Translations under genes and position numbers: made by a program
In this document: positions 39,761 through 49,190 of the stretch, piece by piece
Layout: every line of letters starts with the position of its first letter
Numbering within the stretch: the stretch's first letter is position 1
Assembly: GCF_033958435.1 (NCBI RefSeq)
Contig: NC_134158.1
Location: 8,079,837-8,143,836 of the forward strand
Source of the DNA: Carettochelys insculpta
Taxonomy: Eukaryota; Chordata; Testudines; Carettochelyidae
DNA length: 64,000 nucleotides
Reading direction: 5' to 3'
The notes under the pieces: model-generated
What the model was told of the DNA's origin: nothing
The model's input: the letters and a program-made list of their open reading frames with translations, nothing else
The model's database searches: none

Positions 39761-39985
39761 GTCGCGGCGTCGAACAAGGGAGTCTCTGCTTTCTTGGGAA
39801 TCTGATACAAATCTGTCAGCCGCAAAAGGGGGGTAACACACGGCTGCTGCCCCCCAAAAGCGGTCTCCATTTATTTGCACCCATTGCCAGCACTGTAGGA
39901 CCCCGCAGCGGGGTCAAAGTGTTCCCTCCACTGTGTCCTGCTGCTCAGTCATGAACACACCGGTTCGTTTGCCCTTCTGCCTAGC

Positions 39986-40172
39986 TGGTTTCGGTTCCCT
40001 GTAAGTGGAGCGCTGGGGCAGCTGCCCAGGAGAGATTCAGGTACCGCCCGGCTGATTAGCGGAACACCCCCGGCCAGCAGCCTTTGCTTCTCTAGGTGGT
40101 GCACATCCGCACAGGCCTCGGTGCTCATAAAATTTATTTCACACATGGATGGAAAAAAAAAATTAGGGGCAA
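39986..40172 (+). mobile_element. Short GTTCCCT element
   Basis: GGTTCCCTGTAAGTGGAGCG to GGATGGAAAAAAAAAATTAGG; nearly full length. Confidence 0.7.
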
Positions 40173-40849
40173 CATGGGTTAAGTTCCACTGCAGTTAATC
40201 ATTGGCTAACCACAAGCAGCCTGAGCGGGCTGCAAAAGTGGCCTGCTTCCAAATGAGGAGTGTATTAAATCTCCTCCTCCGGACCAGCTCTTAACCTTTT
40301 CCCTCTCTGTTAACGAGGCATTAACTCCCCCTGTTTTCTGTCTCAGCCAGTTCCCCACCCAGAAAAGACCGTGGGTTGAAGGGTCATTTCTGTAATAGCC
40401 TCTTGCGAGGAGGGACTTTCACAGAGATTTTGAAATTCCAAATGAAACCTGTCCACTGCTTTGCCATTCTGCGCGGTTTGCTGTGGTTCTTAACCTGGGT
40501 TCTGTGTCCCTCTGGAGTTACACAGAGGCCTGCCGGGGTTACAGCAACTTATCTAAATATCTGCCTCGTTTTAAAGCCGGCTGCATAAAAAGCACTAGCA
40601 AAAACCCGTGCAAAGTAAAATGTCAGGCCAAGACTTGTTACGCTGCTCTCTGTACACTAACGTAACCAGATCGATAGCCCACCTGATTTGTTTTATAATG
40701 CTGTTTAGCCCTGACAAAGACTTGCACGGTGAGGTCTGATGGGAAAAGCAGGTTGTTTTCAGCTGGGTGAAACATGGGGGCACACAAAGACAAATGAAAG
40801 GGGTCACTTGTCTGAAAAAAGCAGCACTCCCCGACATTGCCTCTGACAA

Positions 40850-40957
40850 AGCAGGTCTGTTGCTCTGATGCTCCAAAATCCCAGTTAGTCTATCAGGTGC
40901 CACAGGACTGCTCATTGTTTTTGCGGATACAGACTAAAGCCACCACCCCTCTGATAC
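40850..40957 (+). mobile_element. PLE tail fragment
   Basis: CTGATGCTCCAAAATCCCAG, GTGCCACAGGACTGCTC, ending in CCACCACCCCTCTGATAC. It abuts the next element. Confidence 0.6.
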
Positions 40958-41118
40958 TTGCTCCCTGGAAGCTGAACGGCAGGGTGGCCACCAAGGTGAG
41001 ATACAAATGCTGCCCAGCTGATTTGCAGAGCACCCGCAGCCGACAGTGTCTCTCTCTGTTGGTGGTGCACACAAGAAAATTTATTCCACACGGGTGGAAA
41101 ACATGAGAGGGATCCCTG
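40958..41118 (+). mobile_element. Short GTTCCCT element
   Basis: GCTCCCTGGAAGCTGAACGG, CTGCCCAGCTGATTTGCAGA, AAATTTATTCCACACGGGTGG. Confidence 0.6.
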
Positions 41119-41254
41119 GCGGAAAGGCTGGATTAGAGAAAGAGCGGCAGGATGGTGCTTTGCTAATTAGCCCCCATCACATAATGACGTCCTAATACTG
41201 CTGGAAAGAGATTTTCATTCAATCAGGGTCACTCATCCGCAGCTCCAAGGGTCA

Positions 41255-41490
41255 GCGCTTTTAAGAACGTAAGAGCAGCCACACTGGGTCAGACCAAAAG
41301 TCCAGCCAGCCCGGCGTCCTGTCTGCCAACGGCGGCCAACGCCAGGTGCCCCGGAGGGAGTGAACTGAACAGGAAACCCTCCAGTGATCCATCCCCTGCA
41401 CATATTCCCGGCAGCTGGCGGACGGTGACTCGAGACGCCATCTCTACCCAAGCTGGCTAACAGCCATCGACGAGCCTATTCTTCATGAAC
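41255..41490 (-). mobile_element. CR1 LINE fragment
   Basis: AAGAACGTAAGAGCAGCCAC, GGGTCAGACCAAAAGTCCAG and later text in inverted orientation; may extend to about 41610. Confidence 0.85.
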
Positions 41491-41632
41491 TGACCTTATT
41501 CTGCACCCATATATTCAGCACCCTTCAGCCCTGCACCCTACAACGTCTGGTTGCCTTTTCTTTTCCTGTTCGCAACTCAGCTACTTTATCGAGTTCTCCT
41601 CTAGCAAAGACCTGACGGGCCTATAAGCTTTT

Positions 41633-41637
<5 letters not shown>

Positions 41638-41663
<26 letters not shown>
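41638..41663. repeat. (TG)n microsatellite
   Basis: About 13 TG units after a T run; it directly precedes the element at 41670. Confidence 0.95.
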
Positions 41664-41669
41664 ACCCGC

Positions 41670-41865
41670 ACCAGCGTTCCCTGTAAGCCGAGCGCTTGGG
41701 CGGCTGCCCAGGAGAGATTCAGGGGCTGCCCAGTTAACTACCAGAGCACCCACACCCAGCAGCCTGTCTTTCCATCGGTGGTGCCCATCCGCGCATGCCT
41801 TGGTGCAAATAAAATTTCTTCCATCCCAGGTGGAAAAAAAATTAGCAGGACCCCCGATTCCCACC
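41670..41865 (+). mobile_element. Short GTTCCCT element
   Basis: CAGCGTTCCCTGTAAGCCGA to GGTGGAAAAAAAATTAGCAGG; nearly full length. Confidence 0.7.
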
Positions 41866-41914
41866 TTTGCGGCTTCCACTCCACGCCCCTGCCGACATGA
41901 TTTCAACCCCACCA

Positions 41915-42270
41915 AAGCTTACGCCCCAATAAATCCGTTAGTCTCCACAGGACTCCTCCTTGCTTTCCAAGGCCCTTTGGCAAACAGCTGGCTCATCAAA
42001 TCCCTCCCTTCCAGGCCTGATCACAGCCAGGTGCTTTTGCAAACCCAACTCCCAGCCTTCCCGGAGCCCGCCCCAGCCAGAGGGCAAAACCCAGCGGGCC
42101 TGCAGCACATCCAAGCCTAACCCCGTCATGTCTTAGGGGATGAGCTGTCCTGGGGCAGACCCGCTTCTCCGGATCCCTCTGCCAGCGCTTCCCAGTTTCC
42201 AGAGCTGGAGAAGTGGCTCTGCCCCCAGGAAAGCCCATCCCCTAAGACGCTATTTTCGTAGCCGCCACAG
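41915..42270. mobile_element. PLE tail pieces including a fold-back
   Basis: GCTTACGCCCCAATAAATCC at 41920, then a pair of arms at 42133-42250: GGGGATGAGCTGTCCTGGGG faces CCCCAGGAAAGCCCATCCCC around GGATCC-rich sequence. Confidence 0.5.
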
Positions 42271-42720
42271 GCCCGCTGGGGTGTTTTGGGGCAGACCCAG
42301 ATTCACCCGCCTGCCCCCTCTGTGACTGCGCCCCCAGAAGGGACCTGGGGAGGCTCCTGCACCCAGCTCCCGGGGGGGGGGAGGTTGGCTCCTGGATGGG
42401 CTCCCGCCCAGGGGAGCAGGAGATGGGGGGGGAGGGGAGAAGATATTTTCCCAGCCCCTCCCCTGGCCCCAGGGCTGCTCCCTCGCCCCTCTCACCTGCG
42501 CGCAGCCCCCCAGCAGCGGCCGGAGCTGCCTCCCCGGCGCAGCGCAGCGCCGCTCCCGGGGTCAGTGTGGACGCAGCGGCCGCCCGGCCGCGCCTGACCC
42601 AGGAAGCTCATCCCCCTGATATCCTGAGCCGAGCGGGGGGAGCGCCGAGGAGGAGCCGGAGCCGGAGCCGGAGCCCTCTGGTGGCACCAGCGCCCGGCAG
42701 GAGCCCGGGCTGGGGGTGTA
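42240..42720 (-). promoter_or_regulatory. CpG island and noncoding first exon of gene 3
   Basis: Dense CpG. On the minus strand the exon ends GCTGCGCGCAG|GTGAGA (exon end 42496). The only nearby minus-strand ATG (42611) runs into phase 2, giving a stop soon after joining 39460, so the exon is read as 5' UTR. The transcription start is unknown, probably 42550-42720. Confidence 0.65.
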
Positions 42721-43860
42721 AATCAGCAGCGCCCTCCCTGCGGGGCAGGGCTGTTTGCACCCGCGGGGGATCTGGCCCCCGCCGGGTCCCAGGGAGCGGT
42801 GCTGATTTACACCCGCAGAGGATTTAGCCCCCGCCGGGTCCCAGGGAGCGGGGCTGATTTACACCCGCAGAGGATTTAGCCCCCGCCGGGTCCTAGGGAG
42901 TGGTGCTGATTTACACCGCGGGGGATCTGAATCCCACTGAGCCCCAGGGAGCGGTACTGATTTACATCCGCGGGGGATCTAGCCCCCGCGGGGTCTTAGG
43001 TGCTATGCTAATTTACACCCACTGGGAATCTGGTCACCCCCGGGTCCCAGGGAGCGGTGCTGATTTACACCCACTGGGGATCCAGACCCCACTGAGCCCC
43101 AGGGAGCGGTGCTGATTTACACCCACGGGGGATCTGGCTCCTGCTGGGTCCCAGGTGCTATGCTAATTTACACCCACTGGGAATCTGGTCCTCACTGGGT
43201 GCCAGGGAGTGGTTCTGATTTACACCCACTGGGGATCTGGACCCCACTGAGCCCCAGGGAGCAGTGCTGATTTACACCCGCGGGGGATCTGGCCCCTGTG
43301 AGCAGTGACGATTTACACCTGCTGGAGATCTGTACCCCACTGAGTCCCAGGGAGCGGTGCTGATTTACACCCATTAGGGATTTGTCTCCCCCACTTACTC
43401 TCAGGGAGTCAGGCTAATTTACAAGCGCTGGGGATCTGGCCCCAACTGACACCCCAGGCGTGATGCTAATTTACACACACTGGGGATTTGGCCCCCCATG
43501 GCTCCCAGGGAGAGATGCCAATTTACACCCGGTGGGGATATGACTCCACTGACTCCTTCAGCTATGCTAATTTACACCCGCTGAGGATCTGGACCCCAGA
43601 TGGCCATGCTAATTTACACCACGTGGTGATCTGGCCCCCAAGGACCTATCCTAATTTACACCCAGCGGGGATCTGGCTGCCAGTGGGTGGTGCCAATATA
43701 TCCAAGATGGGGAGCTGACCCCCGAGGGGTTAAGCTCATTTACTCCAGCTGCGGAGCTGACCCCAAAGAAGCTATGCTGATTTACATCCCCTGGAGGTCT
43801 GGCCCCAGTGATGCCCAGGGAGTTATGCTAATTTACACCTGCTGAGGTTCTGGCCCTCAG
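42712..43860. repeat. Minisatellite of TGATTTACAC units, about 20 copies
   Basis: Unit about 48-58 bases: GGGAGCGGTGCTGATTTACA then CCCACTGGGGATCTGGCCCC. Copies next to the CpG island are more alike and CpG-rich; those past 43400 are more decayed and read CTAATTTACAC. The first TGTAAATCA, at 42716, is the inverted form. Confidence 0.85.
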
Positions 43861-43904
43861 CACTAAGCAGGGGATCTCCAGCCAGACATCTCCAAGTGCT
43901 TCAC

Positions 43905-44020
43905 TAAGAAAGGTAAAGATGTTTTACAGGTGGGTAAACTGAGGCACAGAAAGCCTGTGACTTGGCTCAGGTCATGCATCAGATCAGTGGCAGTGCAGAG
44001 CAGAGCCCAGGAGTCCTGTG
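43905..44020. mobile_element. MIR-like CORE-SINE fragment
   Basis: GTAAACTGAGGCACAGAAAG, GTGACTTGGCTCAGGTCATG, CAGTGGCAGTGCAGAGC and CCCAGGAGTCCTG follow the MIR core order. The rest, to 44560, is not recognised. Confidence 0.5.
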
Positions 44021-44571
44021 CAGGAACAGGCCCTGCCCAGGTTCCCACACCCTATGACAGCCCAGCAGGAAGCTGGAATGGCAGCAGCAGCCCAGGAGAG
44101 ATGGACATCGTGTGCACATCTGATCCTGTTCTGGTTTGTACAGCTCCGAGCACAAAGGGAGCCTGGCCTAGGGCGTGGGAGGGCACCACAATGCACAGAA
44201 TGGAACAACAGACGCTCCATCCTCTCTGAGACACCCACAGGGACGGCAGAGAAAATCCCCATGGCCAAGGCTGCTTCACGCCCTCCCGGACCCAGCACCT
44301 ACGCAGCAAAGCAGGAGTGTAGAATCCAACCCACAGCCAGCCTGGCCCCAAGGAACCAGCGGGCACTCCCGGTCCAGACCTGGTACTCCCATTCCAAGAA
44401 ATGTCCAGCTGCAGGGCCCAGATCTGCCCCAGAGAAGCCTGAACTGGTCCCTGTCTCGAGGAAAACCGCCCAGCCAGGCACTGCGAGCGTCAAACCGGGC
44501 TGTTATTTTTTCCCTCGGTGGTCACTCGGTAAGGAGTGGGATGTCTTCATGTCACCCTCCTATTTGTGAGT

Positions 44572-44823
44572 CCGTGGACGGCTGATCAGCCCGATTCTGG
44601 AGCTGCAGATCTTATCGCAGAAGAGGCAGGTGTTGGTCATCGTTGGAGGGGTGCGGGGCAGTTTTTGATGCCGTTTTCTCCTTCTCTGCCTTTCCTCATC
44701 TGCGCTGTGGTGGGACCTCTCAGATTGCACCACCCCCTCGTGGATTATCGCTCCCCACTGGGGACGGTCCTGGGCAAGTTTCTCCCAAGTTTCACCTTGG
44801 GAGGCAGGCCTGTCCTCGCCCAC
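44572..44823 (-). mobile_element. Non-LTR retrotransposon, ORF2 C-terminal tail
   Basis: The minus-strand frame reads WEKLAQDRPQWGAIIHEGV and then a C2H2-like motif CLFCDKICSSRIGLISRPRTH. That pair of motifs ends the reverse-transcriptase protein of several LINE lineages, with GLISH.RTH as usual text. The clade was not assigned. Confidence 0.55.
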
Positions 44824-44839
44824 AGACAGCCGGCCAACC

Positions 44840-45680
44840 TTAACAAATCCTCACCAGCCACTACACATCACAAACTAGTAACTCTAGGCCTGGAACCAGC
44901 CCCTGCAACAGTCCTCGCTGCCAACTCTGCTCACATATCTATACCAGTGACATCATCACAGGACCTAACACCAACCACATCATCGGGGCTCCTTTACCTG
45001 CACATCTACTAATGTAATATATGCCATCGTGTGCCAGCAATGCCCCACGGCCATTCACCATTGGCCAAACAGGACAGTCTCTCCATAAAATAATAAATGG
45101 ACCTAAATCAGACATCAGGAACGGTCATGTACAGAAGCCTGTGGGGAAACACTTCAATCTCCCTGGACACTCACTGGCAGATTTAAGGGTGACAGTCCTG
45201 AAACAAAAATATTTCAAATATCAAATGGAGAGAGAAATCTCTGAGCTGCAATTTATTTGCAAATTTGACTCCATTAACCATGGATTAAACAGAGAGTGGG
45301 AGTGACTCGCAGCTTACAAAGGCAAATAAAAAAAAATCTCTGCTCTGGCTGCTTATATCTCCCCACTAGACTCTGACAAAGGCTCACGTCCCCCTGTCTG
45401 ATCTGACTTGTTTTTTCCCCTTTTGATAAGTGCTGTTGATACTGGGCCATTTCCACCTTGCTGAATAGACCTTGTCAGCTCTGGCCCTCCCTCTTACTGG
45501 GACCCCACTCTTTAAATACCCCTCTGAACCCACCCCCCACACTCATGCATCTGATGCAGCGGGTCTTTGCCCACGAAAGCTGATGCTCCAAAATATCTGT
45601 TAGTCTAGAAGGTGCCACAAGACTGCTTGTTCTTCTCAAAGCTACAGACTAACACAGCGACCTCTCTGATACTTTCTCCC
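44840..45680 (+). mobile_element. Penelope-like retroelement 3' part with GIY-YIG remnant
   Basis: One frame has NVIYAIVCQQCP (45010-45045). After a frameshift, another has IGQTGQSLHKIINGPKSDIR and KPVGKHFNLPGHSLADLRV. Together these match the GIY-YIG endonuclease domain of Neptune-type PLEs. About 230 bases later comes the tail GGTCTTTGCCCACGAAAGC, ATGCTCCAAAATATCTGTTAG, ending ACACAGCGACCTCTCTGATA. This copy ties the orphan fold-back repeats to PLEs. Confidence 0.7.
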
Positions 45681-45708
45681 AAGTGTCCACTCTGATGCTG
45701 CACTTAGC

Positions 45709-46742
45709 ATCATAGAATCCCAGGGCCAGAAGGGACCTTAGGAGGTCATCTGGTCCAGCCCCCTGCTTCAAGCAGCATCAACCCCAACTAAGTCATCCCA
45801 GCCAAGACCTTGTCCAGACGGGACTTAAAAACCTTGAGGGATGGAGATTCCACCACCTCTCTAGGCAACACATTCCAGTGCTTCACCGCCCTCCTGGGGA
45901 AATAGTTTTTCCACTTTTTCATGTGTGCCTTCAGCATGTCCTTATATTACTTTTGCCAGCTCCCATCGCTTCTCCATCCTTTTAAGAATCATAGAACCCA
46001 CTAGAACTGGAAGGGACCTCAAGAGGTCATCCAGGCCAGCCCCCTGCCCTCTTGGCAGGACCAAGCACCATCTAAACCATCCCCAATAGGTGTCTGTCTA
46101 ACCTACTCTTAAATATCTGAAGCCATGGAGATTCCACAACCTCCCTAGGTAACTTTCACACTTGATTTGCCAGAGTTAATACACCTACTTTGCTCATTAG
46201 GACCTGACTTCCGTTTTTCAGAGGCTGTCTTTTTGCCTCTCTTGCACTCTGCTATTTAGCTATCATAGACTCATAGAACACTAGGACTGGAAGGGACCTC
46301 GAGAGGCCATCAAGTCCAGCCCCCTGCCCCAACGGCAGGACCAAGTACTATCTAAACCATCCCTGATAGACATCTGTCTAACCTGTTCTTAAATATCTCC
46401 AGCGATGGAGATTCCACAACCTCCCTTGGCAATTTATTCCACTGTTTGACCACCCTGACAGTTAGGAACTTTTTCCTAATGTCCAGCCTGTACCTCCCTT
46501 GCTGCAGTTTAAGCCCGTTGCCTCTTGTTCTATCCTCAGAAGCCAAGAAGAATAAGTTTTCTCCTTCCTCCTTATGACACCCTTTTAGATACCTGAAAAC
46601 CGCTATCACGTCTCCCCTCAATCTTCTCTTTTCCAAACTAAACAAGCCCAATTCTTTCAGCCTATCTTCATAGGTCACATTCTCTAGACCTTTAATCATT
46701 CTTGTTGCTCTTTTCTGGACCCTCTCTAGTTTCTCCACATCT
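45709..46742 (-). mobile_element. Three CR1 3' ends in a row
   Basis: Separate inverted CR1 3' termini start at 45711, 45986 and 46264. The third (46264-46742) has an open 128-codon frame with [20 protein letters not shown]. They probably arose by independent insertions. Confidence 0.85.
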
Positions 46743-46749
46743 TAGCCAT

Positions 46750-46935
46750 GTTTCCTAATTCCCCCCCCATGTGCAGAATAAATTTTGTTATGTGCACCAA
46801 GGCAAGGGTGGATCTGCACCACCCCTAGAAACACACACTGCTGACTGTGGACACCCTGCTAATCAGCTGGGCAGCCCCTGACTCTTTCATGGGTGGCTGT
46901 CCAAGCACTCAGTTCACAGAGAACACAGGCCATGA
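46750..46935 (-). mobile_element. Short GTTCCCT element, inverted
   Basis: CCATGTGCAGAATAAATTTTG, GCTAATCAGCTGGGCAGCCC, CAAGCACTCAGTTCACAGAG. Confidence 0.65.
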
Positions 46936-47189
46936 TGGCCTTTTTTTAATCACCCTCTTAGTGTTGTTTTTACGTAGTATTATTATTGGAGGCACACATT
47001 TAGTTTGAGTCTTGTCACAGAGTGTGGTGGGAGTCCCCGGGCCCTGCCTCCCACCCAGCCAGAGCCCTCAGCGCCCTCCCACTTCAGCCTCCTGCCCCAG
47101 CCAGGTGAAATTGAGCATGGGGGGAAGCGAGTGATGGAGTGAGGCCTCAGAGAAGGTGTCAGGCAGGGCTGGGGCAGGTATTCAGCGCA

Positions 47190-47370
47190 GTGCGGAGGGA
47201 GAGAGCGCTCAGTGGTTTGAACATGGCTCTGCTAACCCCAGAGTTGTGAGCTCAAATCTTGAGGGGGGCCATTTAGGGATCTGGGGCAAATGGATGGTGC
47301 TTGGTCCTGCCAAGAGGGCAGGGGGCTGGGTTTGATGACCTCCTGAGGTCCCTTCCAGCTCTAGGAGATG
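47190..47370 (+). mobile_element. tRNA-derived SINE with CR1-like tail
   Basis: The head GCGCTCAGTGGTTTGAACAT and GAGCTCAAATC are diverged A and B boxes. The tail GATGACCTCCTGAGGTCCCT and TCCAGCTCTAGG is CR1-like. Confidence 0.65.
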
Positions 47371-47909
47371 CGTATCTCCATATGTTTGTGAGGCACCTGG
47401 CAGAAGACAGGCTGATGGGCCTATGGTCTGGCCCGGTATGGCTGTTCCTATGCCATGAGTAAGGTCTGGGGTTGCTAGGGAGTGGGGTACCCCAGAATTC
47501 CGGCTGGCTGGGGAAGGGGAGGTCTGATGGGGGGGAGCTGGTTGAACAGGGTCAGGCCTGGCTTGAGCAGTGGGTGGGGGGGGGATGCATCAGACCAAGC
47601 TAAGACAGGCCCAGCTGGTGCTGGTAGGGTAGGCCGGTGGGGTTAGCTCTGAGACAGGGCAGACCTGCCTTCCTAGGGGCTCAGGCGTGGCTGGGGGCCT
47701 GGCAGGCTGGGGGAAGAAGAAGGAATGGGATGGGGCAGCGAGGGTGGGAGCTTAGGGGACTTGGGGCCAGCTGGCTGGTGAGCAGAGCAGACTGGGTGGA
47801 GGAGTTCGGCCTTTGGTTCCCCCTTTGAGAAGGATCATTTTGTGCTGGTTGCTTCTTTTTTTCCCCCCTTTGCCTCCATTTCTTTTTGTACAAGTTGCCA
47901 GCCCCAAGT
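47371..47909. other. No feature recognised
   Basis: G-rich sequence before the TRIM promoter; no exon or family repeat identified. Confidence 0.35.
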
Positions 47910-48035
47910 CAGAGAAATAATCCCACTGGGCCTGATGGGAAACGGGCAGAGCAGCGAACTGAGACCAAGAAAAGAGAAGGGACCTACCCCATAGCCACTA
48001 ATGGCCCAGCCAAGAATCGAACCCAGGAGTCCTGA
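47910..48035. mobile_element. MIR-like SINE fragment
   Basis: GACCTACCCCATAGCCACTA, then CCAAGAATCGAACCCAGGAG and TCCTGAGGCCCAG, as at the end of CORE-SINEs. Confidence 0.4.
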
Positions 48036-48264
48036 GGCCCAGATCCCTCTGCTCCCGCCCCTAAACCTCCTGCTTCTCCCAGTGCTGGCGAGGGAACCCG
48101 GACCTCCCGGCTCCCAGCTGCTCTAACCACTGAGCCCTCCTCTCACTCCCCAAGAATCCTGGAGAGAACCGAGACTCCCCTCCCTACACCCTCCAAGCTG
48201 GGGAGGGAACCCAGGCGCCCCGGCCCCCCTCCTGCTCTCACCCCATTGCCCCTTCCCCAGCGAC

Positions 48265-48650
48265 GGAGGGAACCCAGGCGTCCGGCCCTTCCCAGCCCCC
48301 TCCCGCTCTCACCCCCTTGCCCCGCCTCCAGGCGGGCGGGGACCCAGGCGTCCGGCCCTTCCCAGCCCCGCCGCTCTCACCCCCTTGCCCCGCCTCCAGG
48401 CGGGCGGGGACCCAGGCGTCCGGCCCTTCCCAGCCCCCTCCCGCTCTCACCCCCTTGCCCCGCCTCCAGGCGGGCGGGGACCCAGGCGTCCGGCCCTTCC
48501 CAGCCCCCTCCCGCTCTCACCCCCTTGCCCCGCCTCCAGGCGGGCGGGGACCCAGGCGTCCGGCCCTTCCCAGCCCCCGCCCCCGGCTCTCATCCCCTTT
48601 GCCCCGCCCCCAGGCGGGCGGGGACCCAGGCGTCCGGAACCTCCGCCGGC
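48265..48650. repeat. About 70-bp GC-box minisatellite, six copies
   Basis: The phrase ACCCAGGCGTCCGG starts at about 48272, 48342, 48410, 48480, 48550 and 48624. Each full unit has a GC-box-like CCCCGCCTCC and GGCGGGCGGGG. The last unit ends about 60 bases before the TRIM start codon. Confidence 0.9.
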
Positions 48651-49190
48651 GGGGGCGGTGCGCGGCCTGGCCGGCGGAGGCTGTCGCGGCGCAGCGGGGC
48701 GCAGCGCGCCATGGAGAGCCCGGGCGCGGGGGCTGCGGCTGCGGCGGAGGCGGCGCGGCGGCTGCGGGAGGAGCTGACCTGCCCCGTGTGCCTGGACTAC
48801 CTGCGGGACCCGGTCACGGTGGCCGAGTGCGGGCACAACTTCTGCCGGGCCTGCGTGGCGCGCTGCTGGGAGGAGGCGCCGCCCCGCCTGGGCTGCCCGC
48901 AGTGCCGGGAGCCGCCGCCGCCGCACCGCCTGCTGCGCCCCAACCGCCCGCTGGCCAACATCGTGGAGATCGTCCGCGGCGGCGGGGGGGCGGCGCCCGG
49001 GGTCGGGGTCGGGGTCGGGCCCGGGCTGTGCGAGCGCCACGGGGAGCCGCTGCGGCTCTTCTGCCTGCAGGACCGGCGGCCCGTGTGCCTGGTCTGCCCG
49101 CTGGCCTGGGAGCACCGCGCGCACCGCGTCGTGCCGCTGGACGAGGCGGGCCGGGGCTACCAGGTGCGGGGCGCGGGGGGCTTGGGGGGA
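48600..49190 (+). promoter_or_regulatory. CpG island over TRIM exon 1
   Basis: Dense CpG covers the last array copies, the putative 5' UTR and exon 1. No TATA box is evident, so a dispersed GC-box promoter is likely. Confidence 0.6.
48711..49163 (+). CDS. TRIM exon 1: RING and B-box 2
   Basis: ATG in CGCGCCATGG (strong context). 151 codons; [20 protein letters not shown] precedes the [24 protein letters not shown]. Ends ..GRGYQ at CAG|GTGCGG, phase 0. All zinc ligands present. Confidence 0.95.

Noticed and set aside
42496..42611. A protein start for gene 3 at the CpG-island ATG (42611)
   Set aside because: It reaches the donor in phase 2 and would stop soon after the splice to 39460, so it cannot make the finger protein.
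44572..44823. A genuine single C2H2 zinc-finger gene
   Set aside because: The motif pair is that of a LINE reverse-transcriptase C-terminus and there is no upstream exon.
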